Assembly (NCBI GenBank): GCA_030535355.1 | Contig: JAUNIO010000037.1 | Location: 1-32,367, forward strand | Length of the DNA stretch: 32,367 nt | Reading direction: 5' to 3' | DNA from: a bacterium | Lineage (GTDB): Bacteria > Vulcanimicrobiota > Xenobia > Xenobiales > Xenobiaceae | Shown: one piece after another, positions 16,206-24,195 of the stretch | Numbering within the stretch: position 1 is the first letter of the stretch | Layout of the letters: every line of letters starts with the position of its first letter | Position numbers and translations under genes: made by a program | Notes under the pieces: model-generated | Told to the model about the DNA's origin: nothing | What the model saw: the letters and a program-made list of their open reading frames with translations, nothing else | Databases searched by the model: none

Positions 16206-16435
16206 CAATGTCTAATATCATTTAGTTAGCGATCAGCTAACTTACGAAACTATCTGACTCCCCCTAAAGGATGGGAGGGGGAGAAGCCGCGAATGCGACA
16301 GAGAGGGGGCAAGACTGTTGGGGAATCGAGGGCTAGCTTATGTTATAGGCTAACTTATACCCGGCCATAAGCGTGGCGATAGGTGTATATGAGTCAACAT
16401 TTCCAATGTCATCGAGCCTTAACGAAATGACATTG
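16206..16435 (+). repeat. Dispersed repeat family A, longest copy
   Basis: About 230 bp. It is bounded by CCAATGTC at the left and GACATTG at the right. The left end (CAATGTC, ATTTAGTTA, GCGATC) is an imperfect inverted copy of the right end read backwards (CAATGTCATTTCGTTA...CGAT). The inner part aligns with 9975-10173, the left part with 2016-2067 inverted, and a tip with 29490-29511. This looks like a MITE-sized mobile element without a transposase. G-rich tracts occur near 16273-16332. Confidence 0.75.
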
Positions 16436-16457
16436 TCCAATGTCAAAATGCTATTGC

Positions 16458-17504
16458 TCATTTTTCTCCCTGAGCCGGGGCAGGCGCTGTTGCTGAAGGG
16501 GCAGGCGCTGGAGTAGCTGCAGGAGCCGCTGTCTTGGCTTTATTCATAAATTCCCCCGCTGTAGGCAAGCCTTCAGCGCTGGATCCGCCAGCTTTCTGTT
16601 TAGAAAAACCGGCATCACCGTGCGGCAGCAGCCGCGGACGATATGTGCGGCTATTGCGATCGGCAAACTGCACTACTTCCATATCATCTTTACGCAAACG
16701 CACCACCACTGACCAAATCAGCCGCTCATCGCATACGACAGTTTGGCCGGTGGCCACGTTGATGTACAGGTCACCGGCAATCGTTCCCGTACCCGCTATT
16801 TCCACACCCTCGGGTAAAGCGTCCCAGCCGCTAGGCTCAACAGTCCCTTTATAAGTCACATGGGCTATATTTAACCCTTTATCAGCTTTGACAGCGTCAA
16901 GACTGTACTTCACCTCATGCCGCAAGCTGATCTTTTTGCCATTGAGCACTTCCACTACAAAGGGAGCATCCCAGGAGGCATTCCAACTGTCACCCTGGCG
17001 CAGCCGCTGTGCGGGCATAGCCGGCCACCAGGCAGCCATTATCTGCAGCAGGCGCAAATCGTCCCACACTCGCGAAGGCTGGCCTTCAGTGCGTTTCAGC
17101 TCAATGGGCAATCCCGCGCTGTGCAGGCGCAGGCGATAAGCATTGCGGATCATATCGCTGGCTCCGTGAGTGCCGATCTGTTCAGATTCCACGCCATCTA
17201 CGCTGTAAAGGACTACGTCTTCGCTGCCCTGGCTCTGAATATTCTCTTTAAGGCTCAGACGCACATCATAATTCTCAGTATTAACGTTGGCACTCGGCAA
17301 AACGTTGCCATCAGAGCTTACAGGCCTTATTTCACTGCCCCCCAGCAGCTGAGCGATTACCACTATGTTTTCGGCCCTGCCGATTTGCAGATTGTGCGCC
17401 AAACGCACACCAAAAATTTTCTGAGAGGTATCAGACATAAAGACTACAAAAAGTATTATTAAAAAGCAGACCGCTGCCACTCCCCAAAAAATGCGCTTTG
17501 CCAT
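16458..17504 (-). CDS. Membrane-anchored protein of unknown function
   Basis: 348 residues. One N-terminal membrane segment (about 5-25, FWGVAAVCFLIILFVVFM) is followed by a soluble region, so the bulk should face the periplasm or exterior. The body is beta-rich (for example YDVRLSLKENIQ, GDSWNASWDAPFVVEVLNGKKISLRHEV, EIAGTGTIAGDLYINVATGQTVVCDERLIW), resembling domains of the DUF6263 kind in layout only. The last 30 residues are low-complexity Ala/Pro (AAPAATPAPAPSATAPAPA), typical of a flexible wall or periplasmic linker. No catalytic motif is seen. The gene is next to repeat family A and divergent from the glycosyltransferase at 17986. Function unknown. Confidence 0.75.
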   Translation of the reverse strand: MAKRIFWGVAAVCFLIILFVVFMSDTSQKIFGVRLAHNLQIGRAENIVVIAQLLGGSEIRPVSSDGNVLPSANVNTENYDVRLSLKENIQSQGSEDVVLYSVDGVESEQIGTHGASDMIRNAYRLRLHSAGLPIELKRTEGQPSRVWDDLRLLQIMAAWWPAMPAQRLRQGDSWNASWDAPFVVEVLNGKKISLRHEVKYSLDAVKADKGLNIAHVTYKGTVEPSGWDALPEGVEIAGTGTIAGDLYINVATGQTVVCDERLIWSVVVRLRKDDMEVVQFADRNSRTYRPRLLPHGDAGFSKQKAGGSSAEGLPTAGEFMNKAKTAAPAATPAPAPSATAPAPAQGEK

Positions 17505-17985
17505 TTAGACCAACCTCAGACGCAAAAAAATAGACACTTGCTTGCCGATGCCACTGCTGGGCATCTCCTTTCCCATCCTTAAGCAATGTCCTATAATAAA
17601 CATCTAGCTTATGCCAGACGCTTACGTAAAGTTAACTTCAATACATTTAATTCCTGCTTTACGCCCTTTACAGATACCCTAACCCACATTATGCGCAGTC
17701 TTTTGCGTTACCTACTGCCGATTCTCCCTACAGCTTTGGGCATCCCCTCTGCCATATCACAAATCAGCTTGATATACAAAAATATATATGATAGTAAACT
17801 AGCCTATATGGTGTTAATCTAAACGTAGTCACCATATTTACCAACTTCTCAAGCAATTATAGCCAACTAAACAGGTTAGAATTGACCTTCCATAGAAATG
17901 CAACATATGTAATTATGCTTTCTCGGCGCACGGTTTGCAAAAATCTGCTGCCAGAGCGACATAGTGAGTGATTGGCGGAGGCGTT
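17505..17985. other. Divergent 481-bp intergenic region
   Basis: AT-rich spacer between two divergent genes, so promoters for both should be here. TTGACC (17882-17887), 18 bases and TATGTA (17906-17911) is a weak candidate for the plus-strand glycosyltransferase. A short hairpin (GATGCC/GGCATC) lies near 17548-17566. A 78-codon frame at 17586-17822 has no ribosome site and is judged spurious. Confidence 0.5.
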
Positions 17986-19212
17986 ATGGCAAAAATCCTC
18001 TTATACATGGCACCTACACGGGGAAGTTTATATCCCATGGTGCCGGTCTTGCAGCAGCTGATGGACAAGGGACACCAAACTTACGCTATCGTACCGGAAT
18101 GCGAAGTCAATATGACTAGCTTTCAGGGTATATTTTCGCGTCCCATCAACGAAGCTATAGAATGTGCTGACTATAATGATTTTGCAGAAACCAGCCATGC
18201 CGAATCTCTCCAGCGAGCTTTGCTGTGCCGGGTTCAGCGCGGCCGTCTCGAAGCCGAGGATTTGGCCTTTTGGGCCTCGAGCATTAACCCCGATGTTTTG
18301 CTCGTAGATGCTCATAGTTTCGGAGCCGCAGCCTGGGCTGAAGGTTCCGGTTTGCCCTGGGCGTCTTGGTCTACACGCCTGCTACCATTTCCCGCTCCCA
18401 ACATTCCGCCGTTTTCTTTAGGCATTCCCCTGAAACAGGGAGCATTCAGCGCTCTAAAAAACCTGGGGAAAAAAGGCTCGATCCAAAGAGTTTACGACGT
18501 TGCCCTGAATCCGCTCAACGATCTGCGCACCTCACAGGGAGCTGCTCCTCTAAATAGCGTACTAGAATGGCCGTCTAAGCTCAGCACCCTGCTCTACTTT
18601 ACGGCTGAGCCCTATGAGTATAAGCGCGAATGGCCAGACAATGTGCGCTTAGTAGGTCCCAGTGCCTGGGAATCCTTTCCCGAGCGCATAACATTAGATA
18701 ATGACAGCAGACCTATTATTTTAGCCAGCTGCAGCTGTGATTTCCAAAACGAAGTCACCATGATCAAAACCATTTTACAGGCAGTCAATCCGGACCGTTA
18801 TCAGCTGGTCATCACCACCGCAGCCGTCGATCCTCAGCAATTTGGCGAGCACCCTAAGGTCAAAATGACCCGTTTCAGCGCCCACGCGCCCATATTGGAG
18901 CGGGCTTCCTGCCTTATATGTTCTGGAAGTCTCGGTACTGTACAAAAAGCCCTTTGCTATGGCGTGCCAGTATTGGCCATCCCGCATGGCCGCGATCAAG
19001 TGGAGACCGGTCAGCGTCTGAAGCATCTAAAAGTCGGCAATTCGCTGCACATAACTCAGATTAGCGTTAAAGATGTGCGCAACAGTATTGAGAGTACCAT
19101 TGCCTGCCGTCCTTATGCGGAAGAACTGCAGCAGGAGTTTGCTAATTACGACAGCGCTACCACCGCTGCCAATATTTTAGAGAATTTACTGAAAACCCAC
19201 AAGTTAGCTTAA
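17986..19212 (+). CDS. UGT-like (GT1) glycosyltransferase
   Basis: 408 residues from ATG 17986, with GGAGG at 17977-17981 four bases before it. A GTG at 17968 would add six residues but lacks such a site. Two Rossmann halves (GT-B fold). The N-terminal half starts AKILLYMAPTRGSLYPMVPVLQQLMDKGH, the acceptor side. The C-terminal half carries the donor signature CSGSLGTVQKALCYGVPVLAIPHGRDQVETGQRL (about 311-345), as in macrolide and glycolipid UGT enzymes. It should move a sugar from a nucleotide sugar to a small or lipid acceptor in the cytosol. The donor and acceptor are not determinable. The next gene follows after 65 bp but has its own possible promoter. Confidence 0.88.
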   Translation: MAKILLYMAPTRGSLYPMVPVLQQLMDKGHQTYAIVPECEVNMTSFQGIFSRPINEAIECADYNDFAETSHAESLQRALLCRVQRGRLEAEDLAFWASSINPDVLLVDAHSFGAAAWAEGSGLPWASWSTRLLPFPAPNIPPFSLGIPLKQGAFSALKNLGKKGSIQRVYDVALNPLNDLRTSQGAAPLNSVLEWPSKLSTLLYFTAEPYEYKREWPDNVRLVGPSAWESFPERITLDNDSRPIILASCSCDFQNEVTMIKTILQAVNPDRYQLVITTAAVDPQQFGEHPKVKMTRFSAHAPILERASCLICSGSLGTVQKALCYGVPVLAIPHGRDQVETGQRLKHLKVGNSLHITQISVKDVRNSIESTIACRPYAEELQQEFANYDSATTAANILENLLKTHKLA

Positions 19213-19230
19213 GCATTAGCCTGATAGCGA

Positions 19231-19260
19231 TTACCATAAACTTTTACACACATTTACAAT
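19231..19260 (+). promoter_or_regulatory. Possible promoter of the thioredoxin-like gene
   Basis: TTACCA (19231-19236), 18 bases, TACAAT (19255-19260): four and five of six consensus bases. An AGGAG ribosome site follows just before ATG 19278. Confidence 0.4.
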
Positions 19261-19277
19261 ACAGATAGGAGCAATGC

Positions 19278-19835
19278 ATGAAAAAGATCGTTTTCCCCGC
19301 CGTACTTTTAGCCGCTCTCACCTTGACCAGTTTCCCCGGCGTTGTAGCCTCTGAAGAAACCGCTTCCGGTCAGCAGCTGTATGCCCGCAATGAGCGCAAA
19401 CTGCCTCCCATGACCAATTTAATAAGCGCCAATCAGGGAACCGTGCCTCCGACTCCTTGGTATACTCAGGCCATTATCATAGACGTCTGGGCTTCCTGGT
19501 GCGGTCCCTGCCGTCACCAAATTCCCGTCCTGCACGAACTCAAGAGAAAGTATGGCGCTAAGCTGACAGTTATCGGCATCTCCACAGATGACAGCTCCAG
19601 CGACCACCAGGCAGCTATCAAAGCTCTCAAGATAACTTATCCTTCTTGCTTAGCGGCCAACAAAACCAACGCCCAGTTCCTGGATGCTCTGCAGAAAGCT
19701 ACTGGCCAGCAGATTACGGGCATTCCCCACTTAGTCATAGCCGACGGCAGCGGCAATATAGTCTATGCCCAATCAGGTATGCGGGACAAAGACGAATTGG
19801 AGCGCATCTTGGCCCCATTAATGAAGGCCAAATAA
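19278..19835 (+). CDS. Secreted TlpA/ResA-like thioredoxin
   Basis: 185 residues. A Sec signal peptide is clear (MKKIVFPAVLLAALTLTSFPGVVAS, cleavage near residue 25). The thioredoxin fold has the active site WASWCGPC with Cys75 and Cys78, the cis-proline segment GIPHLVI near 153, and the C-terminal helix ELERILAPLMK. It lacks the typical N-terminal extra hairpin sequence PxFxLxxxxG, so the family is TlpA-like rather than exact ResA. Likely role: periplasmic disulfide reduction or exchange, for example in cytochrome c maturation, which fits with the NrfH gene nearby though not in the same operon. A strong terminator follows at 19869. Confidence 0.9.
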   Translation: MKKIVFPAVLLAALTLTSFPGVVASEETASGQQLYARNERKLPPMTNLISANQGTVPPTPWYTQAIIIDVWASWCGPCRHQIPVLHELKRKYGAKLTVIGISTDDSSSDHQAAIKALKITYPSCLAANKTNAQFLDALQKATGQQITGIPHLVIADGSGNIVYAQSGMRDKDELERILAPLMKAK

Positions 19836-19868
19836 TAGCCATAGCTCAATGCGTTCCAACGCGAACTA

Positions 19869-19906
19869 AAAATGCCTCTGCAAAAACAAGTCTGCAGAGG
19901 CATTTT
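19869..19906 (+). terminator. Strong hairpin terminator
   Basis: A perfect 14-bp stem AAAATGCCTCTGCA (19869-19882) with TGCAGAGGCATTTT (19893-19906), and a ten-base loop. The A and T ends make it work in both directions, serving the thioredoxin gene and the convergent prepilin operon. Confidence 0.88.
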
Positions 19907-19993
19907 CAGTTTTACATATCGAATGGGGCAAGCAGGCTAACGGAGGCTGATTGACATTGCTACGCGTGTGAAGATAGCCAGCTGCATCAATAG

Positions 19994-20926
19994 TTAATTG
20001 TTGGGCATCACCCGGAAGTTGTATTTCAAGAGATAACGCCTTCCAGCTAGGTACTTGTCTCGGTCTGACTCGCTCATTTCGGATTCCCAAACCTTTGTAT
20101 TATCATAATCTTCAATTACCTTCTGAGCGTTAACGTTGCGCGAGGCCTCTTCATGGTTAAACGCTGTCAGAGAAACATTTATACCATAATTTTTAATGTT
20201 AGAAACTGTATCTACTTTAGCATCATCAGCTTTAAAAATCTTAACTTGAAAATCGTACATACACTCCGCTACACAGATTCTGCTCTTGCAGCCCGGTAGT
20301 TTTAACTCATCTTTATTGCCCCAGGCATCGGCGTCGCCATCCGCTTCAGTCATGCTGTTTAAGTAACTCTTTGGCAAGAATGTTTTGACTTCTTCAGCAG
20401 TTAACAGCTCAGCAGGCTTAAAATCTTTATTCTGGGAATCGCCTTTCCAAACGATTTCTTTGCGGATCAGCATTTTATGCGGGCATGTTGCTTTATCAGG
20501 GCACGTGTAATGGTAACGCGCTTCATGCAGTTTATCGCTGATAGGAGTCATGTAATAAACAATATTGCGTTTCCACACCGGCTCGCCCGATACCGTGCGC
20601 GTAAATACCGCCTGACGATCAGCCGTTTTGCTGTCGTCATATCCCATGGCGCTTAAGAACCAAAGGACCTGGCTCTCTACTCCCCCTACGCTCAGTTTTT
20701 CGACTTTCATCTGCGATAAACTGGCCCGGCGCAAATCATCTAACATGTAAATTTCCACATTGCGCAGCATGACCTGAGTAGAACGCTGTGACTGCACCTT
20801 CAGCCAAGAATCACTGCCCATTTTGACGACGATAAACAGCGTTCCCAGCACAACGGCAAAGGCACCCGTGGTAATAAGCATTTCCAACAAGGTAAAGCCG
20901 GATTTCCCGTGTTTAGATAAATACAT
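19994..20926 (-). CDS. Prepilin-like protein, PulG/GspJ type
   Basis: 310 residues. The type IV pilin/pseudopilin N-terminus is clear: short basic leader MYLSKHGKSG, cleavage before FTLLEMLI with Glu at +5, then a hydrophobic helix (about 11-34). The rest is a soluble domain with many charged residues and two Cys-rich spots (CPDKATCPHKM and CKSRICVAEC), suggesting disulfides or a metal. It should be processed by a prepilin peptidase and assembled in a pseudopilus or pilus tip. The length and long loop region resemble GspJ-like minor pseudopilins. AGAGGGG precedes ATG 20926. It follows the other prepilin gene by about ten bp. No secretin, ATPase or peptidase genes are nearby. Confidence 0.85.
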   Translation of the reverse strand: MYLSKHGKSGFTLLEMLITTGAFAVVLGTLFIVVKMGSDSWLKVQSQRSTQVMLRNVEIYMLDDLRRASLSQMKVEKLSVGGVESQVLWFLSAMGYDDSKTADRQAVFTRTVSGEPVWKRNIVYYMTPISDKLHEARYHYTCPDKATCPHKMLIRKEIVWKGDSQNKDFKPAELLTAEEVKTFLPKSYLNSMTEADGDADAWGNKDELKLPGCKSRICVAECMYDFQVKIFKADDAKVDTVSNIKNYGINVSLTAFNHEEASRNVNAQKVIEDYDNTKVWESEMSESDRDKYLAGRRYLLKYNFRVMPNN

Positions 20927-20935
20927 AATGCCCCT

Positions 20936-21475
20936 CTAAAACTTAGACTGCTGATTCACCAAACGCGTCAGCCCCACGCTGACCACGCCATAACCCGCCC
21001 GAAAGCTTTCCTGCGTAGCAGAAGGTTCTTGTCCTTCGTCATTCCACCACCAGACCTGCACATCGACTTTTTTGATCTTATTAGCGTTATCTTTATCTCC
21101 CATATTTTTGACGTCGCTAATAAACATTTTATAGGTAAATTTGGTATTATTATGATATTTAGTGCCTTGAACGTACAATTTGTTGGTATCAGTCGTTGAG
21201 CCTTCTCCAAAAAAAGTTTTGCTTTTATCAGCATCCGCAAGGATACCGTAAAGCTCCTGGCTGATAATCTCCTCAGCTACCAAAGTACCCGCCGTCAAGT
21301 CCACCGATTTGCGGTTGGCCCGCAGTCCCGTAGTAAAAACACCTATCAAAAAGACCAAAGCTATAGAAATAATCGACATCGAGATCATCAGCTCTAAAAT
21401 GGTAAAGCCCTGAGTCTTTTTAGCGCAACGTTTTCTTTCCGATCCTTTATACCCAGAATTATCATTATTTATCAT
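20936..21475 (-). CDS. Prepilin-like protein, minor pilin
   Basis: 179 residues from ATG 21475. Leader MINNDNSGYKGSERKRCAKKTQG, then FTILELMIS with Glu at +5 and a hydrophobic helix to about residue 45. Remaining sequence is a small soluble domain ending in GYGVVSVGLTRLVNQQSKF. A frame extension to GTG 21550 exists but has no ribosome site and would place 25 unusual residues before the leader, so 21475 is preferred. It lies directly upstream of the GspJ-like gene in the same operon, matching minor pseudopilin pairs such as GspI/GspJ. The two may prime a pilus or type II secretion pseudopilus. Confidence 0.82.
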   Translation of the reverse strand: MINNDNSGYKGSERKRCAKKTQGFTILELMISMSIISIALVFLIGVFTTGLRANRKSVDLTAGTLVAEEIISQELYGILADADKSKTFFGEGSTTDTNKLYVQGTKYHNNTKFTYKMFISDVKNMGDKDNANKIKKVDVQVWWWNDEGQEPSATQESFRAGYGVVSVGLTRLVNQQSKF

Positions 21476-21631
21476 AAAAAAGCCATTCCCATCATTCAGC
21501 GCTAATGTATTCGTGAAAATTTCTAGAGAATAGATTGAACCCCTGCTCACAATAATAAGAGAAGGTTAATATTCAAGGCCAGCTAAATAAAATATATTAC
21601 AATAATACCCTCGCCAGCAAAGGATATAGCT

Positions 21632-21976
21632 ATGCTCACTTACCCTACCCAGGCCACCCTGCCAGAGTTGCAGCATTACGTGCAAGTTAAATGCCGCGAG
21701 CGCGGTTTCGACAGCGCCAGCAATTTAGAGACCTTCCTGCTCTTCAGTGAAGAGATCGGGGAGATGGCCAAAGCTATACGCAATTACCAGGGGCTTTTCC
21801 AGGAAAACGCTAGTCACTCTGACACGCCAGAGAACTCTCAAGCGCAGAGCGAGCTGGCTGAAGAGATGTCCGATGTGCTCAGCTATCTGCTCGACCTCGC
21901 CAACCGCTACCATGTCAATTTAGACGAAGCTTTCCGGCGCAAAGAGGCCATCAACGATCAGCGGCACTGGCAATAA
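21632..21976 (+). CDS. MazG-like NTP pyrophosphohydrolase
   Basis: 114 residues, the size of a one-domain MazG-like all-alpha protein. The metal-binding pattern is seen as SEEIGEMAKAI (E-E-x-x-E) and ELAEEMSDVLSYLLDLAN (E...D). The helix NLDEAFRRKEAIN is typical of the family end. It hydrolyses (d)NTPs to monophosphates, usually for nucleotide-pool cleaning; the exact substrate is unknown. An AAAGGA ribosome site lies a few bases before ATG 21632. It is divergent from the prepilin operon. Confidence 0.88.
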   Translation: MLTYPTQATLPELQHYVQVKCRERGFDSASNLETFLLFSEEIGEMAKAIRNYQGLFQENASHSDTPENSQAQSELAEEMSDVLSYLLDLANRYHVNLDEAFRRKEAINDQRHWQ

Positions 21977-22026
21977 GCAATCACTTAAATAAAGTTCAAC
22001 AAGAAAGTGAAATAAAACAGATAAAC

Positions 22027-22091
22027 AAGTTAAGCAAACAAAGTAGGCAGACAAGTTAGTTAAACAAGTTACGCAGACGAACCGTACAGAG
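22027..22091. repeat. Degenerate 13-bp tandem repeat
   Basis: Four to five units of 13 bp follow one another: AAGTTAAGCAAAC, AAAGTAGGCAGAC, AAGTTAGTTAAAC, AAGTTACGCAGAC, then a weaker unit. The consensus is about AAGTTA-GCA-AC. It lies in the gap between the convergent MazG-like and nrfH genes; 13 is not a multiple of three, so it is not coding. Confidence 0.6.
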
Positions 22092-22117
22092 ACAGGAATG
22101 ATAAACTCTTTGGCGTT

Positions 22118-22744
22118 TTATTTATTTGCAGAAGATGCTTCAGCAGTTATAGGCAAAGAAGATTCGTCAGGAGTTTGATATTTTTGATCATGTACTAAAC
22201 CGCTATGGCAGGCCAAGCAATTGACGACGTGCTGGCCGTTACGCTCAGAGGTTATCTCAGCTAACGAAACTCCCTGCACCTGAGGGCGGCTGCGCTTCAT
22301 AAGCTCCAGAGTCATCACTCCCTCATTCAGGTCAGAGTCAACATCGTTATGGCAGCGATAGCAGTTATCTACTACGATCTGCAAAGTCTCGGCGTTGGCC
22401 TTAGGCGTAAAGGTCTCCAGCTGACCAGAGCGCTGCAGTTCGCGCTGACGGCTGACATTCTTAACGCCTGCTTTAATTTTATAAGCGTAGGTCTGCACCG
22501 CGTTTTGGTGCGGCACATGGCAGTCATCACAGGCAGCTTCGCCGTAATGCGCCGAACGTTTCAGGTCCTGGACATAAGGCTGCATAATATGGCAGGCGCC
22601 ACATTCTTCAGTGCCGTTCACAGCTGCCACCCCCAGTTTAAAACGCACCCACAGTCCCAAAGCTACAGCGCCCAGGAGCATGAAAGCTACCGTAAACTGC
22701 AGCCAGCGGGGAAGCCATCCCTGATTGAGTTCAGTATCTGCCAT
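22118..22744 (-). CDS. nrfH: NrfH/NapC-type tetrahaem cytochrome c
   Basis: 208 residues. One N-terminal membrane anchor (about 14-34), then four CxxCH haem sites: Cys48-His52, Cys72-His76, Cys128-His132 and Cys176-His180. The first is followed by Met54 (CGACHIM), the Met-ligand arrangement known for NrfH. The protein takes electrons from menaquinol and passes them to a periplasmic reductase, in NrfH's case nitrite reductase NrfA. NrfA is not next to it. The downstream neighbour on this strand is a convergent MazG-like gene. It begins nine bp after lysC and so belongs to an amino-acid operon, which is odd. NapC/CymA-type roles are also possible. Confidence 0.88.
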   Translation of the reverse strand: MADTELNQGWLPRWLQFTVAFMLLGAVALGLWVRFKLGVAAVNGTEECGACHIMQPYVQDLKRSAHYGEAACDDCHVPHQNAVQTYAYKIKAGVKNVSRQRELQRSGQLETFTPKANAETLQIVVDNCYRCHNDVDSDLNEGVMTLELMKRSRPQVQGVSLAEITSERNGQHVVNCLACHSGLVHDQKYQTPDESSLPITAEASSANK

Positions 22745-22753
22745 AAATTATCG

Positions 22754-24070
22754 CTATCGGATATCTTGTAACGAAAACTCAGCATGTAAATTGCGGGCTG
22801 CCAGCTGCATTTGCTCTTCTGGCACCACGCAGGAAATGGTAATATGAGAATCGGTAGCGTACAGCAAACGCACCGACGCGCTCGCTAAAGCTCGGCAAAT
22901 GCGGCGCATAACGCCTGGAACCCCACGCATATTATGCCCCACTACCGATACTTTAGCGCAATTTTGGCAGACTGTAAAGCCATAGCCCAGTTCCCGCAGA
23001 TATTCCCGCGCGGGCACCAAATCGCTTTGGTTGATCAAAAAGTACAGATGATTGCCCACCACATCGATCATATCTAAAGACACCATGTGGCTAGCCATCG
23101 ATTCCAGAACCCGCATCCGAGCTTCCTGATAATCGTCGGCCCAAGCTAAGTCGACATTAATAGCACAGCGGCCCGGAACAGTCACAATACCCGTAGCCAC
23201 CTGCCCGCGGCCAGCCACCCGATCAATTAAGGGGACAGCGCCTTCTCTATCAGCCAGCGCTATTTCTGAGTTATGAGATGCCGCCAGCGGCTGCTTCAAA
23301 GCGCTTTGTTCACCTGCAAAATTATCGTCAGAGACTAACAGAGTTCCAGAGTGATCGGAAAAAGTGGAGCGGACTACAACGGGAATATTGTAGGTTTTAG
23401 CCATTACCGCCGCGCGAGGATGCAAAACCCTAGCGCCCTCGCGGGCCATTTCTCCCACTTCCATATAAGTTAAGCTATCTAACACTTTGGCCTCGCCTAC
23501 ACAGCGCGGATCGGCAGTCATAATGCCATCTACATCTGTATATATTTCTACCTTTTCTGCCTGTAACGCCGCCCCTAAAGCCACAGCCGTAGTATCAGAG
23601 CCACCGCGCCCCAGAGTCGCGACGCGCTGCTGCGAAGATAGCCCCTGAAACCCAGCGACAACCGGAACAAGGCCAGCGTTCAGCGCCTTAAGCAGGCGCG
23701 AAGGATCGACAGCTGTTATCTGAGCTTCTGAATAATTATCGTCGGTAAAAATTCCCGCTTGAGGGCCGCTAAAACCTTTCGCATTAATGCCCTGGGCGCG
23801 CAGATAGTGGCTAAGCACAACTGTCGAGATTATTTCTCCGCAGGCCATCAGCATATCGCGTTCCTGCACATCGGCACATTCGGCATACGGGGTTATCAAA
23901 GAAAGCAGCGAATCGGTAGCATACGGGGCAGGACAGCGTCCCATGGCCGAAACCACCACTACAGGGCAAAGGCCCTCATCCAGCGCAGCCTGTACTTTCC
24001 CTGCCAGACTCGACCAGCCCAATTCGCCGGCTACCGACGTTCCGCCAAATTTCTGCACGATAATTCTCAT
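22754..24070 (-). CDS. lysC: Aspartate kinase
   Basis: Catalyses the first step of the aspartate pathway (lysine, threonine, methionine). From the ATG at 24070, 438 residues begin MRIIVQKFGGTSVA, the family's nucleotide/substrate loop. An in-frame ATG at 24100 would add ten residues. RVATLGRGGSDTTAVALGAAL (near 160) and EIYTDVDGIMTADPR (near 190) are kinase signatures. Two C-terminal ACT domains, about 300-438 (for example VTVPGRCAINVDLAW, KVSVVGHNMRGVPGVM), are the usual lysine or threonine feedback site. It follows asd and precedes nrfH on the same strand, an operon for aspartate-family synthesis. The 125-bp gap before it holds a repeat of family B. The two ACT domains imply allosteric control. 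Confidence 0.95.
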   Translation of the reverse strand: MRIIVQKFGGTSVAGELGWSSLAGKVQAALDEGLCPVVVVSAMGRCPAPYATDSLLSLITPYAECADVQERDMLMACGEIISTVVLSHYLRAQGINAKGFSGPQAGIFTDDNYSEAQITAVDPSRLLKALNAGLVPVVAGFQGLSSQQRVATLGRGGSDTTAVALGAALQAEKVEIYTDVDGIMTADPRCVGEAKVLDSLTYMEVGEMAREGARVLHPRAAVMAKTYNIPVVVRSTFSDHSGTLLVSDDNFAGEQSALKQPLAASHNSEIALADREGAVPLIDRVAGRGQVATGIVTVPGRCAINVDLAWADDYQEARMRVLESMASHMVSLDMIDVVGNHLYFLINQSDLVPAREYLRELGYGFTVCQNCAKVSVVGHNMRGVPGVMRRICRALASASVRLLYATDSHITISCVVPEEQMQLAARNLHAEFSLQDIR

Positions 24071-24113
24071 TGCGGCGCTGTCCCTTACTATACCCATCAT
24101 TTATCCGTTGTAA

Positions 24114-24190
24114 CCGTCAAATATGTTTGCTGCTGCATTTTGCGGCACGTTAACGTTTGCGTTATAGCTAATTTAATGGTCAAGTTAATG
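24114..24190 (-). repeat. Dispersed repeat family B, copy 1
   Basis: 77 bp that align with 27592-27667: CCGTCAAATATG, TGCTGC, GTTTGCGTT and TTTAATGG blocks in the same order, with the middle slightly diverged. It lies in the gap between lysC and asd. Confidence 0.8.
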
Positions 24191-24195
24191 TCCGC

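Noticed and set aside
17586-17822. 78-codon plus-strand frame in the divergent gap
   Set aside because: No ribosome site and no recognisable domain, in AT-rich intergenic sequence where chance frames occur.
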